This document shows positions 1 to 5,218 of a stretch of 5,218 nucleotides of DNA, in pieces. The notes under the pieces were generated by a model. That model was not told where the DNA came from. It was given only the letters and a program-made list of their open reading frames with translations, and searched no databases. The position numbers were made by a program, and so were the translations under genes. The first letter of the stretch is position 1, and every line of letters starts with the position of its first letter. The DNA comes from Chloroflexota bacterium (GTDB lineage: Bacteria > Chloroflexota > Limnocylindria > Limnocylindrales > CSP1-4). The stretch lies in the NCBI GenBank assembly GCA_029858845.1, contig JAOUEG010000151.1, forward strand, positions 1-5,218, written 5' to 3'.

Positions 1-1
1 G

Positions 2-1459
2 GCCGTGGACCGCTGGCTGGCCGGGTCCCGGAGCGGACTGTCGGGCGGGATCGCCCTGCCCTTCGCGATGGCGCTTCGCGAGTACGATCTCGAACCACAG
101 CGGCTCGCCCTGGACGTGGCATCCGGGGCCGTGGACCTGGCGCTGGAGGCAGAGTTGTTGCGCGAGCCCGACCGTCGGGCGGCTGCCGAGGCCGAGGCGG
201 CCCGCCTGGCCGGGATCGCGATCGGGGCGATCGACACCGACCGGACCGCCCGCCGCGAACTGCAGGACCTGCTGGGAGATCCGCGCCGTCCCTGGCTCGG
301 GACCACCATCACCGCGCCCGACCTCGACGACGCGCTCGACGAGCTCGCCGACCTTGTTACGGCCGGATACGACCTGCTGCGAATCGAAGTGCCGGTCGGG
401 CGCGAGCTCGCCGATCGACTGCATGACGCCGGCATCGACGTGCCCCAGTGGCACCCACGCGACCGGACCGATCCCGCCACGTCCGCCGCCGGCAGCGGAG
501 AGCTCGTCGGATCCGATCCCGCACCGACGGGTAGCCAGCGCGCGTTGGCCCGACTTCGACGCGTCGCGGACGGCGTCGCCGCCGAGCGACGCGGCTACGT
601 GCGCCTCGCCACGGCCATCCCGCCACTCGGCGTACCGGAGGGCGCCGTCGTTGCGGCCTTCGAGCGGGTCGATCTGGTCGAGGCGGATCCGATGGCGGAG
701 ATCGTGGCGGGTGGCGTCGATCCGGATCGCTCGTTGGCCGATCATGCTTTCGCCCGGCGCTTCCATCGACGTGCGGACACCCTCGTTTCGATCGGTCCCG
801 GCCCGCTCGTGGTCGCGCCTGATCTCGCCTCCGGCCTCCCGGCAGATGCCGCCACCCGCAGCGGCCGCGCCCTGGCGCTCCAGCTCATCGGGGTCGCGAT
901 GGCACGAGCGGACGGGATCCCGGCGGACCGCGTGGTCGTCGGCGCCTACCCGGACTGGTTGGCCGAGGAGTCGGGGGCGACGGCCCGGATCGTCGCCGAG
1001 GTGGCGGTCCGGCGGGCGCTCTACCCCGGATGCCTGATCCGCTTCGACGAGCCCACGAGGCCGGAAGCCGATTCGCCGGCCGCGGTGGCGTGGCCGTTCG
1101 TCGCCGCTGCTGCGATGGCCTGGGCAGGCCAGGAATCACTGATGATGCGACGCGTCCACGCCGACAGGCGCCAGGCAGGCGCCGAAGGGCGGGCCGCGAT
1201 CGGGGTGGGGGCCGACTTCATCGCCGTCTGGTCCGCAGGCCCGCTCGGCGGCGCGGCCGAAGCCCATGCCGCCGCGCTGGTGGACGCGGCGCTCGGAACG
1301 CTGGACCGGATCGCCGATCTGGGTTGGCGCGCCGTCGTCGGCGACAGCCCGGACCAACTCGACCATGGGGGCGCGGCACCCCGCGCGCTGGGCGGCGATG
1401 CCGTGGCGGAGCGCACCGAATCGTTCGATCCACTCACCGCGCTCGACCGCACCCCCTGA
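2..1459 (+). CDS. Lysine 5,6-aminomutase alpha-subunit (KamD)-like protein, diverged, 5' partial
   Basis: The frame is open to the left edge and ends in TGA at 1457-1459. The first possible start is GTG at 5; residue numbers below count from it. Compared with KamD recalled from Clostridium (about 516 residues), the first visible glycine-rich helix (residue 11 on) matches KamD residue ~71, so about 60 N-terminal residues are probably missing and GTG at 5 is unlikely to be the true start. Matching blocks are residues 11-45 (helix before the barrel), 97-140 (first barrel strands), 164-266 (YVRL at 198-201 and FERVDL at 219-224, like YIRL and LERLD in KamD), 285-320, 328-382, and the tail ESFDPL, like the NPF tail of KamD. 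Family knowledge: KamD is a TIM barrel that pairs with KamE, which carries the cobalamin domain and PLP lysine, to shift the epsilon-amino group of D-lysine/beta-lysine. Here the known PLP and substrate contacts are replaced, so lysine mutase activity is doubtful. The fold family is fairly sure; the function is unknown. Confidence 0.72.
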   Translation, partial: AVDRWLAGSRSGLSGGIALPFAMALREYDLEPQRLALDVASGAVDLALEAELLREPDRRAAAEAEAARLAGIAIGAIDTDRTARRELQDLLGDPRRPWLGTTITAPDLDDALDELADLVTAGYDLLRIEVPVGRELADRLHDAGIDVPQWHPRDRTDPATSAAGSGELVGSDPAPTGSQRALARLRRVADGVAAERRGYVRLATAIPPLGVPEGAVVAAFERVDLVEADPMAEIVAGGVDPDRSLADHAFARRFHRRADTLVSIGPGPLVVAPDLASGLPADAATRSGRALALQLIGVAMARADGIPADRVVVGAYPDWLAEESGATARIVAEVAVRRALYPGCLIRFDEPTRPEADSPAAVAWPFVAAAAMAWAGQESLMMRRVHADRRQAGAEGRAAIGVGADFIAVWSAGPLGGAAEAHAAALVDAALGTLDRIADLGWRAVVGDSPDQLDHGGAAPRALGGDAVAERTESFDPLTALDRTP

Positions 1460-1542
1460 CACGGGACTCCCCAGAGGGCCGATCGGTCGGTCCGCGGGCG
1501 GTCGGTCAGCCGCGGGAACCCCCGGGCCGGGTCACCCCCGAC
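1460..1542. other. Short intergenic gap between convergent genes, with a small imperfect direct repeat
   Basis: This gap separates the stops of the KamD-like gene (+) and the phosphoribosyltransferase gene (-). It is GC-rich and holds CGGTCGGTC twice (1484-1492 and 1499-1507), each followed by CCGCGGG (1492-1498 and 1510-1516). I looked for a shared terminator and found only a weak ACCC/GGGT hairpin near 1518-1532, without a T tract on either strand. Termination may use Rho or lie elsewhere. Confidence 0.45.
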
Positions 1543-2040
1543 TCACCCACCCGCCTTGAACGGGTAGACGACCCAGGCGGCGGTCTCGACCGCGTGCACG
1601 TCCGGAGCGCCGTCCACGACCGAGTGGCTCGGCTTGTAGTGGAGCACTGCCGTGGTCGGCTCGCCCCCCGCCTGGCGAACCCGTTCGGTGACCGCGTGGA
1701 TGGTCGTGCCGCTGTCCCAGACCTCGTCCACGACGAGCACGCGCTTGCCGCGCAGCAATGGATCGGCCGGGAACTGGAAGAACGTCGGGTGCGGGCCGGG
1801 CTGGCCTTGATCGTCGTAGTACTCGACGGCGGCCACCAGGATGTCGCGCAGCTTCAAGCGGTAGGACAGCATCCCGGCGGGCACCATCCCGCCCCTGGTG
1901 ATCGCCAGGAGGACGTCGAACACCTGGCCGGTCAGCTGGTCGGCGAGCGCGCGAACGAGCTCGTCCAGCTCCTCCCAGCTGACGATGTCCTTCTCCGGGG
2001 CGCCGGTCGCGGTCACGCTGGCAGGATACGCGGCCTTCAC
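1543..2040 (-). CDS. Phosphoribosyltransferase, COG2236 / hypoxanthine-PRT-like (165 aa)
   Basis: A type I phosphoribosyltransferase (PRTase), expected in the cytosol. The signature PRPP-binding loop VLVVDEVWDSGTT lies at residues 101-113, with the acidic pair D105-E106 and the SGTT phosphate loop. Before it are the early strand and loop FDVLLAITRGGMVPA (41-55), typical of purine-type PRTases, and EYYDD (73-77). The protein ends in AWVVYPFK, like the hydrophobic W-x-V-[FY]-P-[WF] tail I recall for the COG2236 group. The family transfers ribose 5-phosphate from PRPP to a purine-like base with release of PPi; the base cannot be read from sequence. The chosen start is GTG at 2038-2040, because GTGA overlaps the TGA stop of the upstream ligase gene by four bases and neither strand position has a clear Shine-Dalgarno. 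A second GTG at 2014-2016 would give 157 residues. Longer in-frame extension upstream is shadow coding inside the ligase gene. It is likely co-transcribed and translationally coupled with the ligase. Confidence 0.9.
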   Translation of the reverse strand: MKAAYPASVTATGAPEKDIVSWEELDELVRALADQLTGQVFDVLLAITRGGMVPAGMLSYRLKLRDILVAAVEYYDDQGQPGPHPTFFQFPADPLLRGKRVLVVDEVWDSGTTIHAVTERVRQAGGEPTTAVLHYKPSHSVVDGAPDVHAVETAAWVVYPFKAGG

Positions 2041-4028
2041 GGTTGGCGACCGAGCCGGCGGATCGCCTCGACCGCGGCGGGATCGTCGAGCGCGCTGAGG
2101 TCGCCCGCGTCCAGGTCGAGCCAGGCGGCGCGAATGACCCGCCGCATGACCTTTCCGGAACGGGTCTTCGGCAGCGACCGGACCACCGTGACCACCTCCG
2201 GCCTGAGGGGCTTGCCGAGTACCTCCGCGATGCTGCGGCCGATGGCACCCCGCAACTCGGCGTCGTCCGTCTGACCGGGATGGAGCACGCACAGGACCAC
2301 GATCACCTCGCCCTTGATGGCATGCGGCACGCCGATCGCGGCGGCCTCCAGGACGGCAGGGTGTGACACGGCGGCGCTTTCGACCTCGGCTGGTCCGACG
2401 CGCTTGCCGGCCACCTTGAGGGTGTCGTCCGAGCGGCCGTGGATGTACCAGAAGCCGTCCGGGTCGATCGAGGCCCAGTCTCCATGGGCCCACAGGCCGG
2501 GCCAGCGCGACCAGTACGATGCCTCGTAGCGTTCGCGGTCGTTCCAGAAGCCGCGCGTCATGCCCGGCATCGGGGTGCGGATGACGAGCTCGCCGACCCG
2601 TCCACGCACGGACTCCCCCGACTCCGACACGACATCCGCTGCGGTCCCGATGCACGGCCCGCTGAACGAGGTCGGCTTGATCGGCCCCAGGAGGTTCCCC
2701 CCGACGATCCCACCGGAAACCTCGGTCCCGCCGCTGTAGTTGATGATCGGGCAACGACCCTCGCCGACTTCGCGGAAGTACCACCACCAGGGCTCCGGGT
2801 TCCATGGCTCACCCGTCGACCCCAGGACGCGAAGGGAGCTCCGATCATGCGCGCGGACGGGTTCCTCTCCATGGGCCATCAGTGCCCGGATGACGGTGGG
2901 TGAGAGACCCAGGTGGGTGACCCCGTGGCGTCCGACTAGTTCCCAGAGGCGGTCGGGACCCGGGAAGTCGGGGGCTCCCTCATACAGCACCAGGCGGGAA
3001 CCGAGCAGGAGGCCGCCCGTGATCGCCCACGGACCCATCATCCAGCCGAGGTCCGTGAACCAGAAGAGCGAGTCCCGATCGGTCAGGTCGAAGGTGTGGG
3101 CCAGATCCTGGGCCGCCTTGATCGGGAACCCGCCGTGCACGTGGATCGCCCCCTTCGGACGCCCGGTGGTGCCCGAGGTGTGGATGACCATGAACGGTGT
3201 CTCCGGGTCGCGTTCCGGCGGAGAGCCGGCAGGCGGAGGGCCTCCGTCCGACGGTTCCGTCCCGGTGTCCCACCAGTGGTCCCGATCCTCCGACCACGTG
3301 ACCGGCAGGGCATCGCCCGCACGTCTTACGACGAGGACCCGCCGTACCGAAGGTGCCGCCGCGGCCGCCGCGTCCGCCACCGACTTGAGATCGACCCACG
3401 AGCCGCGTCTCAGGAAGCCGTCCGCGGTGATGAGCAGGCTGGCGTCGCAATCGGCCAGGCGGCTGGCCACGGCCGGGGCCGCGTAGCCCGAGAAGATCGG
3501 CGTGAAGATCGCCCCCAGCCGGCTCACGGCGAGTACCGCGACGACCGTTTCGGGGAGCATCGGCAGAAGGATGCCGACGCGATCGCCCGGACCGACGCCG
3601 AGTGCCGCGAGCTGCCGGGCGGCGCGACCGACGGCCTCGGCCAACCCCTCGTTGGTCAGCGTTCGGACGGTGCCGTCCTCACCCTCCCAGGTGACGGCCG
3701 TGCCGGTCGGATCACGGACCGCGCGCGGTTCCACCGCGGCCCATGACCAGTCGAACCCGCCCCCGATCCACCAGCGGGACCATGCGGGTCCACCCCGGAT
3801 ATCGAGGACCTCCCGGGGCCGGCGGCTCCATGCCACGCCGATATCGTCGGCGGCGGCTCCCCAGAACCAGCCCGGATCGACCGTCGCGCGAGCCTGCAGT
3901 GCCGCCAGAGACGGCTCGCCGGTCGACCTCAGGAACCGGGCCAGCCGTGACGCCTCGGCGACGGCCGGGTCCGGCCGCCAGGCGACCCCGTCCACGTCCC
4001 GCCCGAAGATCGGCCACTCGTCCGCCAT
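2037..4028 (-). CDS. Acetyl-CoA-synthetase-like AMP-forming acyl-CoA ligase (663 aa)
   Basis: An ANL-superfamily ligase that makes acyl-AMP from a carboxylate and ATP, then acyl-CoA. Order of parts: an ACAS_N-type region (about 50-100, with WFWG and the tryptophan-rich stretch near 83-96); the P-loop TSGTTGRPKG at 284-293; GW at 328-329; GSTGEP at 403-408; the A5-type motif NYSGGTE at 430-436; HGDWA with D517, which binds the ribose; GRSDDTLKV at 531-539, the hinge region; and PKTRSGK at 620-626 with catalytic Lys626. That lysine motif is the one known to be acetylated to switch off Acs in other bacteria. The length fits acetyl-CoA synthetases (about 650). The A5 motif differs from the WWQTE of true Acs, and four acyl-pocket positions are changed, so the substrate may be larger than acetate. 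ATG at 4026-4028 is preferred over a GTG six bases upstream: it starts the conserved region and lies just downstream of a TANNNT box, though there is no Shine-Dalgarno. First gene of a two-gene operon with the phosphoribosyltransferase. Confidence 0.92.
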   Translation of the reverse strand: MADEWPIFGRDVDGVAWRPDPAVAEASRLARFLRSTGEPSLAALQARATVDPGWFWGAAADDIGVAWSRRPREVLDIRGGPAWSRWWIGGGFDWSWAAVEPRAVRDPTGTAVTWEGEDGTVRTLTNEGLAEAVGRAARQLAALGVGPGDRVGILLPMLPETVVAVLAVSRLGAIFTPIFSGYAAPAVASRLADCDASLLITADGFLRRGSWVDLKSVADAAAAAAPSVRRVLVVRRAGDALPVTWSEDRDHWWDTGTEPSDGGPPPAGSPPERDPETPFMVIHTSGTTGRPKGAIHVHGGFPIKAAQDLAHTFDLTDRDSLFWFTDLGWMMGPWAITGGLLLGSRLVLYEGAPDFPGPDRLWELVGRHGVTHLGLSPTVIRALMAHGEEPVRAHDRSSLRVLGSTGEPWNPEPWWWYFREVGEGRCPIINYSGGTEVSGGIVGGNLLGPIKPTSFSGPCIGTAADVVSESGESVRGRVGELVIRTPMPGMTRGFWNDRERYEASYWSRWPGLWAHGDWASIDPDGFWYIHGRSDDTLKVAGKRVGPAEVESAAVSHPAVLEAAAIGVPHAIKGEVIVVLCVLHPGQTDDAELRGAIGRSIAEVLGKPLRPEVVTVVRSLPKTRSGKVMRRVIRAAWLDLDAGDLSALDDPAAVEAIRRLGRQP

Positions 4029-4034
4029 CGCCAC

Positions 4035-4040
4035 AGGGTA
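4035..4040 (-). promoter_or_regulatory. Candidate -10 box (TACCCT) for a leaderless ligase transcript
   Basis: On the minus strand TACCCT is followed by exactly six bases (GTGGCG) and then the ATG of the ligase at 4028. This is the -12 to -7 placement expected if transcription starts on the A of the start codon. TANNNT boxes of this type accompany leaderless genes in Actinobacteria and Deinococcus. It agrees with the absence of a Shine-Dalgarno. The -35 region is poor (GACCGG at 4058-4063, 17 bases upstream). A six-base match can be chance. Confidence 0.35.
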
Positions 4041-4118
4041 CGGCAGCGACTTCGGCGCCGGTCGCACCGTCGGGTCGCCTGGACTCGCCGCGCACCGCCG
4101 GGAGAAGTATCGTGGCCA

Positions 4119-4133
4119 TCGCGCTAGGCGCGA
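4119..4133. repeat. Perfect inverted repeat TCGCGC-TAG-GCGCGA in the divergent promoter region
   Basis: A 6-base stem with a 3-base centre, lying 50 bases before the threonine aldolase start and 90 bases before the ligase start. It could be an operator for a dimeric regulator or a small hairpin in the aldolase leader. In such GC-rich DNA a repeat of this size is only weakly unusual. A second palindrome, CGGCGCCG, lies at 4053-4060. Confidence 0.35.
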
Positions 4134-4170
4134 GCGGGAGGGCGGTCGGGGAGCGACGGCCGGAACCCGA

Positions 4171-4176
4171 GAGGAG
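4171..4176 (+). promoter_or_regulatory. Ribosome binding site of threonine aldolase gene (GAGGAG)
   Basis: GAGGAG lies seven bases before the ATG at 4184. It is a strong Shine-Dalgarno and fixes that start. The contrast with the ligase gene, which has none, suggests two different modes of translation start on the two sides of this promoter region. Confidence 0.85.
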
Positions 4177-4183
4177 CGAGTCC

Positions 4184-5218
4184 ATGACACCGATCGATCT
4201 GCGGTCCGACACGGTCACGCGACCCAGCCCCGCCATGCGTGAGGTGATGGCTGCAGCCCCGGTCGGCGATGACCAATTCGGCGAAGACCCGTCCGTTAAT
4301 CGCCTGCAGGATGCCGTCGCCGAGCTGCTTGGCAAGGAGGCGGCGCTCTGGATGCCGACCGGGACGATGGTCAACCAGGTCGCCTTGCGGGTCTTCACCC
4401 AGCCTGGCGACGACGTCGTCGTCTCGCGCGAGAGCCATGCCGTCTGGCACGAGACCGGCGCCGCCGCGGCGAACGCCGGTGTCCAGTTCACCGAGATCGG
4501 GACGGGCGGCGTCTTCACGGCGGACCAGTTCCTCGAATCGTGCAAGCCGCGTGGCCATCTGCTGTATCCACCAACGACGCTGGTCGAGATCGAGGACACC
4601 CACAACCGCGCCGGGGGGATCGTCTTCCCGGCGGACGACGCCGCGGCGATCGCGGCGACCGCGCGCGACCGAGGCGTGGCGAGCTACCTCGACGGGGCCC
4701 GGTTGTGGAACGCTTCGATCGCCACCGGGCGCCGGCCGGCTGCGATCGCCGCTCCCTTCGATGCCGTCGGGGTCGCCCTGTCGAAGGGCCTGGGGGCCCC
4801 GGGCGGCGCCCTCCTGGCCGGCACGCGCGACCATATCCACGCCGCTCAGCGGTACCGTCGCATGGCCGGCGGCGCGATGCGCCAGGTCGGGATCTTCGCG
4901 GCGGCTGGCAGCTACGCGCTCGAGCACAACTTCGATCGCCTGGCCGAGGACCATGCCAACGCCCGCTTGATCGCGGAAACGCTGGCTGGCAGTCCGGCGT
5001 TCGTCATCGATCCCGCCACGACGCACACGAACATCGTCCTGTTCCGGCTGGCGGATGAAGCGCCGGATGCCGCCACCCTGGTCGCGCGCGCCAGGGCAGC
5101 CGGCGTGCTGACCTTCGCGTTCGGCCCGCGCAGCATCCGCGCCGTCACCCATCTCGACGTGACGCGTGACGATTGCGTTGAGGCGGCCAGGATCCTCGTC
5201 GCCGCGGCCGAATCGGAC
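4184..5218 (+). CDS. ltaE: Low-specificity L-threonine aldolase, 3' end open at window edge
   Basis: A PLP enzyme of fold type I, expected in the cytosol, that cleaves L-threonine or allo-threonine to glycine and acetaldehyde. The reading frame runs 345 codons from ATG at 4184 to the last base without a stop. The family is usually about 335-360 residues, so only a few residues should be missing. It aligns along its whole length with E. coli LtaE as I recall it: DLRSDTVTRPS at 5-15, VGDDQFGEDP at 27-36, GKEAALWMPTGTM at 50-62, the ring-stacking His at 85 (ESHAVWHETGA), the PLP-contacting Asp170 and Arg173 in LDGARLWNA, the Schiff-base Lys201 in LSKGLGAPGG, MRQ with Arg233, and Arg319 before AVTHLDV, which binds the substrate carboxylate. 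All expected catalytic residues are present, so the enzyme should be active. It is transcribed away from the acyl-CoA ligase and has its own strong Shine-Dalgarno. Stereospecificity (L- versus L-allo-threonine) cannot be read with confidence. Confidence 0.95.
   Translation, partial: MTPIDLRSDTVTRPSPAMREVMAAAPVGDDQFGEDPSVNRLQDAVAELLGKEAALWMPTGTMVNQVALRVFTQPGDDVVVSRESHAVWHETGAAAANAGVQFTEIGTGGVFTADQFLESCKPRGHLLYPPTTLVEIEDTHNRAGGIVFPADDAAAIAATARDRGVASYLDGARLWNASIATGRRPAAIAAPFDAVGVALSKGLGAPGGALLAGTRDHIHAAQRYRRMAGGAMRQVGIFAAAGSYALEHNFDRLAEDHANARLIAETLAGSPAFVIDPATTHTNIVLFRLADEAPDAATLVARARAAGVLTFAFGPRSIRAVTHLDVTRDDCVEAARILVAAAESD

Larger units (their letters stand above)
4029..4183. promoter_or_regulatory. 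Divergent intergenic region between ligase and threonine aldolase genes
   Basis: This 155-base region must hold the promoters for both divergent units. For the aldolase I see only weak -10 candidates, such as TATCGT at 4108-4113, with no good -35 at the usual distance. For the ligase, apart from the TACCCT box at 4035-4040, GATACT at 4106-4111 on the minus strand is an alternative -10. No riboswitch or attenuator fold was recognised. Confidence 0.5.

Noticed and set aside
1460..1542. A bidirectional intrinsic terminator between convergent genes
   Set aside because: Only short GC-rich pairings are seen and there is no run of T on either strand, so I could not support a terminator call.
1030..2274. 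A long plus-strand open frame (414 codons) overlapping three genes
   Set aside because: It crosses the end of the KamD-like gene and runs antisense to the PRTase and ligase. It has an arginine/glycine-rich low-complexity composition with no recognisable motifs. It is a shadow frame of high-GC DNA.
2041..2805. N-terminal extension of the PRTase frame far into the ligase gene
   Set aside because: The sequence upstream of 2040 in this frame is arginine-rich shadow coding inside the well-conserved ligase. The PRTase domain is complete without it.
3096..3746. A plus-strand frame opposite the ligase
   Set aside because: The composition is arginine-rich shadow coding and it lies entirely antisense to the conserved P-loop region of the ligase.
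4029..4190. A 54-residue N-terminal extension of the ligase, starting at 4190
   Set aside because: The extra residues are Arg/Pro/Ser-rich, match no part of the family and would run past the start of the divergent aldolase gene and its ribosome binding site. The family N-terminus fits ATG at 4028.
4124..5152. A long minus-strand frame (342 codons) opposite the threonine aldolase
   Set aside because: It is antisense to a gene with a complete set of catalytic residues and a good ribosome binding site. The translation is Arg/Gly/Asp-rich without any family motif.
1..5218. Mobile element, prophage, CRISPR or toxin-antitoxin content
   Set aside because: No transposase, integrase, terminal repeats, regular spaced repeats or small two-gene toxin modules are seen. 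All four genes look like chromosomal metabolism with uniform composition.

Overview
This is a GC-rich (by eye about 70 % G+C) bacterial window with four protein genes and little intergenic space. Every gene has the strong G/C third-position bias of a high-GC genome, and nothing looks transferred: there are no transposases, integrases, tRNAs, rRNAs or CRISPR repeats. The gene mix (a cobalamin aminomutase-type large subunit, an acetyl-CoA-synthetase-like ligase, a small COG2236-type phosphoribosyltransferase and a threonine aldolase) would fit a high-GC Chloroflexota (for example Limnocylindria-like) or actinobacterial genome. The sequence alone does not settle the phylum.

Layout. Positions 2-1459 (+) hold the 3' nine-tenths of a protein that resembles the alpha subunit of lysine 5,6-aminomutase (KamD); its 5' end lies outside the window. 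A 83-base gap between convergent genes follows. On the minus strand, 4028 down to 2037 encodes a 663-residue acyl/acetyl-CoA synthetase of the ANL superfamily. Directly downstream, sharing a GTGA stop/start overlap, is a 165-residue phosphoribosyltransferase (2040 down to 1543). A 155-base divergent promoter region (4029-4183) separates this operon from a low-specificity L-threonine aldolase gene on the plus strand (4184 to the right edge). The aldolase gene is open at the edge but almost complete.

How the genes may relate. The theme is amino-acid and acyl-CoA metabolism: aldol cleavage of threonine gives glycine and acetaldehyde, the ligase makes an acyl-CoA, and the KamD-like protein belongs to a family that rearranges amino acids with cobalamin and PLP. 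No direct pathway link can be proven from the window.

The most interesting signal is in the KamD-like gene. From the barrel core onward it can be lined up with KamD almost without gaps, yet every position I know as a PLP- or substrate-contacting residue in KamD is replaced. This suggests a diverged, perhaps repurposed, member of the family. The ligase also carries a clearly remodelled acyl pocket, and its start fits a leaderless transcript.
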